Of a DNA stretch of 64,000 bases, positions 26,342 through 33,263 are shown piece after piece (within the stretch, counting starts at the first letter, position 1; each line of letters begins with the position of its first letter). The stretch comes from Streptomyces sp. NBC_01454. Its GTDB lineage: Bacteria > Actinomycetota > Actinomycetes > Streptomycetales > Streptomycetaceae. The stretch covers positions 5,580,001 through 5,644,000 of the forward strand of contig NZ_CP109460.1 in NCBI RefSeq assembly GCF_036227565.1, written 5' to 3'. Under the pieces are notes generated by a model, which saw only the letters and a list, made by a program, of their open reading frames with translations, was not told the origin of the DNA and did no database searches. The position numbers and the translations under genes were made by a program.

Positions 26342-26503
26342 ATGAGCCTGCACTCCACCGCACAGTCCCTGGTCTCCCTCGCCGCCGAACCCGGTCACGA
26401 GGGCGGTCACGCCAGCCTCAGCCCCTTCGTGACCGGCGGCGGCGCCCTGTTTGTCCTGCTCCTCCTGCTCTGGATCACCACCCGCTTCAACCGCGACCGC
26501 TGA
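26342..26503 (+). CDS. 53-aa single-pass membrane protein
   Basis: Begins [16 protein letters not shown], then a Gly/His-rich stretch, one membrane helix ([16 protein letters not shown], about 31-47) and a basic tail RFNRDR. The hydrophobic run followed by TTRFNRDR looks like a conserved actinobacterial tail. A -10 candidate TACGAT is at 26288-26293; a weaker start GTG 26294 would add 16 residues. It ends 52 bases before nadD. Function unknown. Confidence 0.65.
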   Translation: MSLHSTAQSLVSLAAEPGHEGGHASLSPFVTGGGALFVLLLLLWITTRFNRDR

Positions 26504-26541
26504 GCCGCGGCACCCGGCCCCCGGCATCGCGCGCCGCCCAG

Positions 26542-26547
26542 TAGGGT
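26542..26547 (+). promoter_or_regulatory. -10 box of nadD, probably leaderless
   Basis: TAGGGT eight bases before the ATG at 26556, with no ribosome site in between. Confidence 0.45.
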
Positions 26548-26555
26548 CTGCACGC

Positions 26556-27167
26556 ATGGGAGAGCACACAGGGCCCGTGAAGCGGCGACTCGGAGTGATG
26601 GGCGGGACGTTCGACCCGATCCATCACGGACACCTGGTCGCCGCCAGCGAGGTGGCCAGTCAGTTCCACCTCGACGAGGTCATCTTCGTACCGACGGGAC
26701 AGCCGTGGCAGAAGAGCCACAAGAAGGTGTCCCCGGCCGAGGACCGGTATCTGATGACGGTCATCGCGACCGCGTCGAACCCGCAGTTCTCCGTCAGCCG
26801 CATCGACATCGACCGCGGCGGCAAGACGTACACGATAGACACGCTGCGTGATCTGCGGGCGGAACACCGTGACGCGGATCTGTTCTTCATCACCGGCGCC
26901 GACGCCCTCAGCCAGATCCTGACCTGGCACGATGCGGCGGAGCTGGTGTCACTTGCCCACTTCATCGGGGTGACCAGGCCCGGCCATGTCCTCGCGGACC
27001 CCGGGCTGCCCGAGGGGGCGGTGTCCCTGGTCGAGGTGCCGGCACTGGCCATCTCCTCGACCGACTGCCGGGCGCGCGTGGCCCAGGGGGATCCGGTCTG
27101 GTACCTGGTGCCGGACGGTGTGGTGCGCTACATCGACAAAAAAGAGCTGTACCGCAACGACCGCTGA
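26556..27167 (+). CDS. nadD: Nicotinate-nucleotide adenylyltransferase
   Basis: 203-aa enzyme converting nicotinate mononucleotide and ATP to deamido-NAD. The nucleotidyltransferase motif is seen in [16 protein letters not shown] (HxGH), and the second motif in ISSTDCR near the C-terminus. [14 protein letters not shown] between them is also conserved. I chose ATG 26556; an in-frame GTG at 26577 would also keep the fold. It is followed after 25 bases by the LCP-type gene and further on by rsfS, a common actinobacterial arrangement. Confidence 0.95.
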   Translation: MGEHTGPVKRRLGVMGGTFDPIHHGHLVAASEVASQFHLDEVIFVPTGQPWQKSHKKVSPAEDRYLMTVIATASNPQFSVSRIDIDRGGKTYTIDTLRDLRAEHRDADLFFITGADALSQILTWHDAAELVSLAHFIGVTRPGHVLADPGLPEGAVSLVEVPALAISSTDCRARVAQGDPVWYLVPDGVVRYIDKKELYRNDR

Positions 27168-27192
27168 CGGGGCTTGACGGAAAGGGGCACCG

Positions 27193-29007
27193 GTGAGCGA
27201 CCGACAGGATCCTTACGGGCCGCAGGACCCGTACGCCCACGACCCGTATGCCCAGGGGCAGCAAGGGCAGCAGGGCTACACCTACGACGCCTACGGGCAG
27301 CCGGTGCATCCCGACGCCGCGGCGGCGCCGTACGCCCAGCACTACGACGCGTACGGACAGCCTGCCGCCCCGCCCGCCTATGAGGGCTACGACCCTTACG
27401 GCGGCCAACAGGCCCAGCCCGGGCACCAGGGCGCTCAGGCCTACCAGGGACAGACCGCGTACGGCTACGACCCCTACGGCGGCCGGCAGGTGCAGGCCCA
27501 GCCCGGCGCTCCGCAGCACTACGACCCCTACGCCGCCCCCCAGCAGCCCTCGCACCCGCAGGAGTGGGTCCCCCAGCAGGCCCAGCAGGCCCAGCAGTCC
27601 CCGTACGAGCAGGCCTCCTACACACAGCAGCCCCACCATGGCGAGCCCGGCGCACCGCGCCAGGACGGGCCGCACCGGCCGCCGGCGCAGCGCCGTGCCC
27701 CGTCGGACGAGACCGTGGAGCCGACCGCCACGCCGGACTCCGGGGACGGGCCGGAGTTCCAGGACGAGCAGTTCTCCTTCATCGAGGAGCCGGACGAGGA
27801 CTCCGAAGACGTCATCGACTGGCTGAAGTTCACCGAGAGCCGCACCGAGCGGCGCGAGGAGGCCAAGCGGCGCGGCCGCAGCCGGATCGTCGCGCTGTCC
27901 GTGGTCCTGGCCCTGCTGGTGGCCGGCGGCGTGGGCTATCTGTGGTGGGCGGGCAAGCTGCCGGGACTGGCCGGTCCGGGAGCCGGTACGGCGGCCGCGG
28001 CCGCCGGGCAGAAGCGCGATGTCCTCGTCGTGCATCTGCGGGACACCAAGAGCGGGAACAGTTCGACGGCGCTGCTGGTGGACAACGAGACCACCCACAA
28101 GGGCACCACCGTCCTCCTGCCCAACAACCTCATCGTCTCCAAGGACGACGGCACCACCACCACGCTCGGCAAGTCCGTCAAGGACGAGGGCACCGACCCG
28201 ACCCGGGACTCCCTCAACAGCCTCCTGGGCGCCGACCTCAAGGCCAGTTGGCGGCTGGACACCCCGTATCTGGAGAACCTCGTCGAGACGGTCGGCGGGA
28301 TCACGCTCGACACCGACGCCACCGTGCCCGGCGCCAAGAAGGGCGCCTCACCGGTCGTCAAACAGGGCAGCGCCCAGGACCTCAACGGCCAGGCGGCGGT
28401 CGCCTACGCCACCTACCAGGCGCCGGGCGAGCCCCAGACCAGGCAGCTGCAGCGTTTCGGCCAGGTCATGCAGGCGACCCTGAAGAAGGTCTCCAGCGAC
28501 GCCGACGGCGCCACCGCCACCGTGAAGTCGCTGCTCCAGGTGCTCGACCCGCCGCTCACCGAGGGCCAGCTGGGCAGCTCGCTGGCGCAGCGGGCGGAGC
28601 TGGCGAAGACCGGCGCCTACCGCACGACCATGCTGCCCGTACAGGCCAACGGCGCGCTCAGCCGGACCACGGCGGCGAGCGTGGTCAAGGACGTGCTCGG
28701 CGGCACGGTCAAGAAGACCGCGCCCGACACCACCGCCCGGGTCGAGGTCCGCAACGCCACCGGCACCCGGGCCGCCACCGGCAAAGCACAGGTCGCGCTG
28801 GTCAACGGCGGCTACAGCTTCGTCGACGGCGGCACCGGCCGCACGGCCCTGGCCACCTCCCAGGTCACCTACGCAGACGCCGCCCAGAAGGCCAAGGCCG
28901 CGGAGGTCGCCAAGACGCTGGGCCTGCCGGCGGGCGTGGTCCGGCAGGGCAAGGCCGCCTCGAACGCCGACATCGCCGTGGTCCTGGGGCGGGACTACAA
29001 GGGCTGA
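27193..29007 (+). CDS. Divergent LCP protein with LytR_C domain (PdtA-like)
   Basis: 604 aa. The cytoplasmic N-terminus (1-230) is Pro/Tyr/Gln/Gly-rich with repeated DPYG and YDAYGQ units. One membrane segment follows (about 233-255). The extracellular part has an LCP-like domain (about 275-440: DVLVVHLRD, SLNSLLGADL, LVETVGGITLDTDATVPGA, LNGQAAVAYATY, RQLQRFGQVM) and a LytR_C domain (about 505-600). LCP enzymes attach anionic glycopolymers to peptidoglycan. The usual SIPRD-type block is replaced by LPNNL, so substrate binding may differ. From memory this position corresponds to SCO2578 (PdtA), a glycopolymer transferase needed for sporulation in S. coelicolor. GTG start with AAAGGGG upstream. 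Confidence 0.82.
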   Translation: MSDRQDPYGPQDPYAHDPYAQGQQGQQGYTYDAYGQPVHPDAAAAPYAQHYDAYGQPAAPPAYEGYDPYGGQQAQPGHQGAQAYQGQTAYGYDPYGGRQVQAQPGAPQHYDPYAAPQQPSHPQEWVPQQAQQAQQSPYEQASYTQQPHHGEPGAPRQDGPHRPPAQRRAPSDETVEPTATPDSGDGPEFQDEQFSFIEEPDEDSEDVIDWLKFTESRTERREEAKRRGRSRIVALSVVLALLVAGGVGYLWWAGKLPGLAGPGAGTAAAAAGQKRDVLVVHLRDTKSGNSSTALLVDNETTHKGTTVLLPNNLIVSKDDGTTTTLGKSVKDEGTDPTRDSLNSLLGADLKASWRLDTPYLENLVETVGGITLDTDATVPGAKKGASPVVKQGSAQDLNGQAAVAYATYQAPGEPQTRQLQRFGQVMQATLKKVSSDADGATATVKSLLQVLDPPLTEGQLGSSLAQRAELAKTGAYRTTMLPVQANGALSRTTAASVVKDVLGGTVKKTAPDTTARVEVRNATGTRAATGKAQVALVNGGYSFVDGGTGRTALATSQVTYADAAQKAKAAEVAKTLGLPAGVVRQGKAASNADIAVVLGRDYKG

Positions 29008-29268
29008 CGGGCGGGGCGCGCCCGGACCCGCCGCTGCCGGCCCGGCGGCGGCGCCGGGCCGCCCCCGTCCCGGCGCTGACCAGCACGGACACCGTGAGCG
29101 GGCGGCGGGCCCGGATTCCCGGCCGGGAGTGTCGGTGGTCCGTGAGACCCTTGTGGGGTACCTGACCGCCGACCGGCCGCCCATCGGCCCGGGCGCGCGC
29201 CGCGCTCAGCAGCCGGCTCCGCCGCCCGGCCGGGCCGGAAAAGGCCGCCCTCAAACCGAAAGCCGCTT

Positions 29269-29703
29269 GTGACCGCCACGGACCGCTCCATCGAGCTCAT
29301 CAACGCCGCAGCCCAGGCCGCGGCCGACAAGCTTGCGCACGACATCATCGCGTACGACGTCAGTGACGTCCTCTCGATCACCGATGCCTTCCTGCTGGCC
29401 TCGGCACCCAGCGACCGCCAGGTCAAGTCGATCGTCGACGAGATCGAGGAGCGGCTCAGCAAGGACCTCGGCGCCAAGCCGGTCCGCCGCGAGGGCGACC
29501 GCGAGGCCCGCTGGGTCCTGCTCGACTACGTCGACATCGTGGTGCACGTCCAGCACAGCGAGGAGCGCGTGTTCTACGCCCTCGAGCGCCTGTGGAAGGA
29601 CTGCCCCGAGATCGACCTCCCCGAGGAGGCCAGGGCCACCCGGGGCAAGGCCGCGGCGCACGCCGATGCCACGGCGGGTGACCAGGACGGAGAGCTGCTC
29701 TGA
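29269..29703 (+). CDS. rsfS: Ribosomal silencing factor RsfS
   Basis: 144 aa of the Iojap/RsfS family, which binds L14 on the 50S subunit and blocks subunit joining in slow growth. Seen: IIAYDVSDVLSITDAFLLASAPSDRQVKSI, about residues 26-55, then RREGDREARWVLLDYVDIVVHV and the aromatic YALERLW. GTG start. The tail beyond residue 120 is Ala/Asp-rich. Its TGA overlaps the CTG start of the next gene, indicating translational coupling. Confidence 0.95.
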   Translation: MTATDRSIELINAAAQAAADKLAHDIIAYDVSDVLSITDAFLLASAPSDRQVKSIVDEIEERLSKDLGAKPVRREGDREARWVLLDYVDIVVHVQHSEERVFYALERLWKDCPEIDLPEEARATRGKAAAHADATAGDQDGELL

Positions 29704-30353
29704 ACGGCACGAAGGGCGGCCGGGGCCGCCGCATCGTCCTGTGGCGCCACGGCCAGACGGCCTGGAATCTGGAGCGCCGCTTCCAGGGGTCGACGGACAT
29801 CGCGCTGACGGAGGAGGGCCTGGCCCAGGCGCGCCGCGCCGCCCGGCTGCTCGCCGCCCTGGGACCGGACACCATCATCGCCTCCGACCTCCAGCGGGCC
29901 TCGACGACGGCCAGCGAGCTGGCCGCGCTGACCCGGCTCGAGGTGACCCATGACGCGGCCCTGCGCGAGACCTACGCGGGCTCCTGGCAGGGGCTGACGC
30001 ACGAGGAGATCCTCGTGCGCCACGGCGAGCAGTACACCGCGTGGAAGCGCGGTGAGCCGGTGCGGCGAGGCGGTGGCGAACTGGAGACCGAGGTCGCCGA
30101 CCGGGCCGCGCCCGTCGTGCTCAACCACGCCGACAAGCTGCCCGACAACGGCACCCTGGTCGTCGTCAGCCACGGCGGCACCATCCGCACCACCATCGGG
30201 CGCCTGCTCGGCCTGGACGCCCACCACTGGGAGGGCCTGGGCGGACTGTCGAACTGCTGCTGGTCCGTGCTGGGCGAGGGCGCGCGGGGCTGGCGTCTGC
30301 TGGAGCACAACGCCGGCACCCTGCCGGAGCCGGTGCTCGGCGACGACGACTGA
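29700..30353 (+). CDS. Histidine phosphatase family protein with CTG start
   Basis: 217-aa phosphoglycerate mutase-like phosphatase. The catalytic block RHGQTAWN lies near residue 20; SDLQRAS and a second His in VVVSHGG follow. The conserved N-terminus leaves no usual start codon. The frame is closed by a stop at 29679, and the next ATG/GTG/TTG in frame is ATG 29943, after the catalytic motif. The only sensible start is CTG 29700, which overlaps the rsfS stop (CTGA) and has GGAGAG about 7 bases upstream. In the relatives I remember, GTGA overlaps here. Function probably a small phosphatase or mutase; substrate unknown. Confidence 0.85.
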   Translation: MNGTKGGRGRRIVLWRHGQTAWNLERRFQGSTDIALTEEGLAQARRAARLLAALGPDTIIASDLQRASTTASELAALTRLEVTHDAALRETYAGSWQGLTHEEILVRHGEQYTAWKRGEPVRRGGGELETEVADRAAPVVLNHADKLPDNGTLVVVSHGGTIRTTIGRLLGLDAHHWEGLGGLSNCCWSVLGEGARGWRLLEHNAGTLPEPVLGDDD

Positions 30354-30383
30354 GCCCACCGAGCGGCCCCGGCCGACCCGGAT

Positions 30384-30413
30384 TTCACATCCGGGCAGGT
30401 CGCAGGCTAAAGT
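30384..30413 (+). promoter_or_regulatory. Promoter of the first tRNA-Ala
   Basis: TTCACA (30384-30389), 18 bases, TAAAGT (30408-30413), about 47 bases before the mature tRNA 5' end. Confidence 0.55.
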
Positions 30414-30466
30414 TCTTCTTGTTCGCGGCGCCGCCGGGGGAAACCCGGGGGAGCGGAACAAGACCC

Positions 30467-30539
30467 GGGGCTATAGCTCAGTTGGTAGAGCGCCTGCATG
30501 GCATGCAGGAGGTCAGGAGTTCAATTCTCCTTAGCTCCA
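30467..30539 (+). tRNA. tRNA-Ala (anticodon GGC)
   Basis: 73 bases that fold as a full cloverleaf. The acceptor stem GGGGCTA/TAGCTCC contains the G3:U70 pair that defines alanine identity. The D arm is AGCTCAGTTGGTAGAGC, the anticodon stem CCTGC/GCAGG with GGC at 30500-30502, and the T loop TTCAATT. The 3' CCA is not encoded. Identical to the copy at 32796. Confidence 0.98.
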
Positions 30540-30549
30540 CAGCCCGGAT

Positions 30550-30577
30550 GATCCCGCCTCCGACCGGAGGCGGGATC
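30550..30577 (+). terminator. Terminator of the first tRNA-Ala
   Basis: A perfect 12-bp stem (GATCCCGCCTCC and its complement) with loop GACC, ten bases after the tRNA, followed by TCTCTG. Confidence 0.8.
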
Positions 30578-30743
30578 TCTGCGTTGTCCGACCCGTGGGC
30601 CGGCCGTCCGCCATGACCAGTGGTGCCCGCCCTCCCATGCGGTGCGGGTCCACGGACGCGCCGGGTGGCGCAAAAGATGGGCCTGACCCGGTCGGCGGTC
30701 CGTGGCAGAATCGGACGGCGCCGGCAGGGGAGGAGAGATCGCG

Positions 30744-30992
30744 ATGCCCACGAGCATCCTCGAGGAGGTCAACGACCTGCTCGAAATCGCCGAGGCGCAG
30801 GGGTACGACTGGCTGCCGGAATATGTACTCCGCTTCACCTGCCCCGTTGACGGGCCCGTCTCCCCGTGCCGCGGCCGCGACGGTACCGCGCTGCAGTGCC
30901 CCTCGTGCGGTTCCTCCCATGTCGCGCAGGTGCTGGGCGACAACGGCGGCATTTCCTTCGTTTGTACGGCCTGCGGCCACAGTTGGAGCTGA
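30744..30992 (+). CDS. Small zinc-ribbon protein (1)
   Basis: 82 aa. An N-terminal helix (SILEEVNDLLEIAEAQGYDWLPEY) covers about residues 3-26. Then come two Cys pairs, CPSC and CTAC, about 22 residues apart, forming a treble-clef or rubredoxin-like zinc site; two more Cys lie in TCPVDGPVSPC. The ATG at 30744 has GGGGAGGAG upstream. It is followed after 3 bases by a second Cys-rich gene, so the two are one operon. I do not recognise a function. Confidence 0.7.
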   Translation: MPTSILEEVNDLLEIAEAQGYDWLPEYVLRFTCPVDGPVSPCRGRDGTALQCPSCGSSHVAQVLGDNGGISFVCTACGHSWS

Positions 30993-30995
30993 TGG

Positions 30996-31229
30996 ATGGG
31001 CGCCCACAGCAGGAAATGTGACTGGTGCGGCAGCGGTACGCCGATCGTGCGTGACATGGAACCCGTCAACGCCGACTACCAGTACTGGTGCGAGGAATGC
31101 GCCCGCGCCCTGGTCATAAAGGGCGACCCGATCGAGACCTACCGGGAGCTCGACGGGGAGCCGATCTACGGGCGGCTGCTCGAAGAACACTGCACGCTGA
31201 AGCGTTTCTACTCCTTCGCCACGGCCTGA
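30996..31229 (+). CDS. Small zinc-ribbon protein (2)
   Basis: 77 aa with CDWC near the N-terminus and CEEC about 25 residues later, an arrangement that binds one zinc ion. The rest is charged and ends in TLKRFYSFATA. It starts 3 bases after the stop of the preceding zinc-ribbon gene and is therefore translationally coupled. Function unknown; such paired mini-proteins could bind nucleic acid or a protein partner. Confidence 0.68.
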   Translation: MGAHSRKCDWCGSGTPIVRDMEPVNADYQYWCEECARALVIKGDPIETYRELDGEPIYGRLLEEHCTLKRFYSFATA

Positions 31230-31272
31230 GCGGAGCCTGCCGGGCCCTGCCCGCCGTCGAACTGACACGGCA

Positions 31273-32643
31273 TCAGGGGACCCGCAGCTGTCCGTCCCTG
31301 CCGGGCACGGCGGCCGGCCCCGTGGCTATTCCTTCGCTCAGCGCCTGCCCGCGGCCCGCCGTCCGCCGCAGCCGGACCGCGGTCAGTGCCAGCACGGCCA
31401 GGCCGGCGAGCGGATAGACGGCGGAGAGCAGCATCTGGCCGCCGTTCTGGTGCAGTTCCTGGTGGTGGTGCCAGTGATGCGGCACCCACCACAGCGCGAA
31501 CGAGCAGAACATCAGGCCCAGCGCGGCCGCCACCGCCCACCGGCGGCGGGCCGCGGCGCCGCTCCGGCCCAGCGCCTCGGAGCCGAGCAGCACCAGCATC
31601 GGGACGCACCACACCCAGTGATGCGACCAGGAGATCGGGCTGATCAGGAGGGCGGTCGCGGCGCAGGCCACGGTCGCCCAGGCGCGCTCCCCGCGCAGCA
31701 GCGCCGCGACCGCCAGCGCCAGTCCGGCGGCCGCCGTCAGACCGGCGGCCACGGCCCAGGCGGCGCCGGGGTCGTGGGTGTGCAGCAGCCGGGCGAGTGC
31801 GCCGCGCAGCGACTGGTTGGCGGTGATCTCCACCTCGCCGACCCGGTCGGCGGCGAAGACGATCTCGGTCCAGAAGCGGTGCGCGTCGCGTGGCAGCACG
31901 AGCGCGGAGAGCAGCACCGTGGCCAGGAAGGTGGCGGTGGCGACGGCGGCCCGCCGCAGCCAGGGGTTCCAGGCGGCGCGCACCCCCGCGCCGGAGCGGA
32001 GCAGCTGCCCGGCCCGGACGGCCCCGGTCAGCGCGAGGAACACGGCGAACAGCGCCGGGGTGAGCTTGAGCCCGGCCGCGAGGCCGATGCCGACGCCCGC
32101 GAGACGGTGGGTGTCCCTGCGGGTCAGGTCCCACAGCACCAGCGCGGTGAGCAGGAGGTTGATCTGGCCGTAGCGCAGTGTCGTCCACACCGGCTCGCAC
32201 CAGACCAGCACGGCGGAGAGCGCGAGCGCGGCGGCGGGGCGGGGCAGCTGCCGCGGGCGGCCGGCGAGCCGCAGCGAGAGGTGGACGACGGCGACGAGCA
32301 GCAGGAGGTTGCCGGCGGTGGCCAGGGTCCGCATCGCCGGGACGTCCACGAGGGTGAGCGGGGTGAACAGCAGTGCCGCGAAGGGCGGGTAGGTGTTGGG
32401 CAGCTGCGCCGAGGTCGCCACCATGTCGTAGAGGGACCCGCCGCCGCGGACGGTGAAGCCCTCGGCGCGGTAGACCATGAGGTCGATCATCGTCACGTGC
32501 GCCAGGCGCTGTGCGGTCCAGAAGGCCGTGAAGGAGACCAGGCAGGCGAGGGCCGCCATGAGGGTCGGGTGCCGGCGGAGGAGGCCCGTGCCGGGGTGTG
32601 CGCCGCCGGGGTCGGTGGGCTGTCGCAGCTCCAGCGCGGTCAC
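31273..32643 (-). CDS. GT87-type polyprenol-phosphate-mannose mannosyltransferase
   Basis: 456-aa polytopic membrane glycosyltransferase (GT87/DUF2029 family). About ten to eleven hydrophobic segments are seen. The first outer loop has the acidic IDLMVYRAEG, close to the catalytic Asp site of GT-C enzymes, and the family block YGQINLLLTALVLWDL is at about residues 158-173. Relatives in mycobacteria add mannose to phosphatidylinositol mannosides or lipomannan. In Streptomyces the acceptor is unclear. The start is GTG at 32643 on the minus strand, with a G-rich stretch upstream. It lies between the two tRNA-Ala genes, opposite in direction to both. Confidence 0.82.
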   Translation of the reverse strand: MTALELRQPTDPGGAHPGTGLLRRHPTLMAALACLVSFTAFWTAQRLAHVTMIDLMVYRAEGFTVRGGGSLYDMVATSAQLPNTYPPFAALLFTPLTLVDVPAMRTLATAGNLLLLVAVVHLSLRLAGRPRQLPRPAAALALSAVLVWCEPVWTTLRYGQINLLLTALVLWDLTRRDTHRLAGVGIGLAAGLKLTPALFAVFLALTGAVRAGQLLRSGAGVRAAWNPWLRRAAVATATFLATVLLSALVLPRDAHRFWTEIVFAADRVGEVEITANQSLRGALARLLHTHDPGAAWAVAAGLTAAAGLALAVAALLRGERAWATVACAATALLISPISWSHHWVWCVPMLVLLGSEALGRSGAAARRRWAVAAALGLMFCSFALWWVPHHWHHHQELHQNGGQMLLSAVYPLAGLAVLALTAVRLRRTAGRGQALSEGIATGPAAVPGRDGQLRVP

Positions 32644-32795
32644 GGCGTACGGCCCCCCAGGACGAATCGGACACTGCCTGCCGAGAGTACCGCGTGTCGC
32701 CCCCCGGGCCCCGGCCGGAACGATTTGGCAGAAGGCGGGGAGGTCCGTGTAATGTAGGCGATGCCGCAGCGGGGAACCGCGCGGGAACAGAATAC

Positions 32796-32868
32796 GGGGC
32801 TATAGCTCAGTTGGTAGAGCGCCTGCATGGCATGCAGGAGGTCAGGAGTTCAATTCTCCTTAGCTCCA
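32796..32868 (+). tRNA. tRNA-Ala (anticodon GGC), second copy
   Basis: 73 bases identical to the tRNA at 30467, anticodon GGC at 32829-32831, CCA not encoded. The upstream region differs (TTGGCA and TAATGT-type elements around 32725-32755), so the gene has its own promoter; the identity stops at the tRNA boundaries. Confidence 0.98.
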
Positions 32869-32877
32869 CAGTGAGCG

Positions 32878-32908
32878 AAGCAGGTCATCCGATGCGGATG
32901 GCCTGCTT
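32878..32908 (+). terminator. Terminator of the second tRNA-Ala
   Basis: A 14-bp stem (AAGCAGGTCATCCG pairing with CGGATGGCCTGCTT, one G-T pair) and a 3-base loop, ten bases after the tRNA, followed by TGT. Confidence 0.8.
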
Positions 32909-33263
32909 TGTCGTGTGACCCGCTTCGTGGGATGGCCCGCTTCGTCGCGCGGGTCCGTCCCGGGCGGCCCGGGGGCTCGCACCCGGCCGTCGTGCTCCCG
33001 GGGTTGCGTGGAGATCCGGTCAACCAAGCGTCCGTTATGGCGAGTTGGTCGTTCGCTCTGTGCTCATTCCTGACCAGCCCTTGCCATTCCTTGGTCTCTT
33101 CTTGGTGATCGCATGCCCCTGACATGAACGGTTCACCGAAAGAGTGGCGAATCGCGTGAGCGTCACATCCGACGCATTCATCGCTCGTGCGGTGCCGCAC
33201 ACCTGGCGCCCCGGCGCAGCGCGGCACCCCGCAGCGCACCGCATTGCCACAGCAGGGGGTTAC
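32909..33263 (+). other. Intergenic region before the S53 peptidase gene
   Basis: 355 bases with lower GC than its surroundings in the middle (33030-33150), consistent with the promoter and 5' leader of the secreted peptidase. An in-frame GTG at 33156 exists, but the signal peptide begins at 33264, so the stretch is most likely untranslated. No clear hexamer pair was found. Confidence 0.5.

Noticed and set aside
30467..32868. tRNA-flanked genomic island
   Set aside because: No integrase, no partial tRNA copy and no shift in base composition in the enclosed genes.
32850..33239. Open frame on the minus strand between the second tRNA and the S53 peptidase gene
   Set aside because: It runs into the tRNA and its terminator, has no ribosome site, and its composition is not protein-like.
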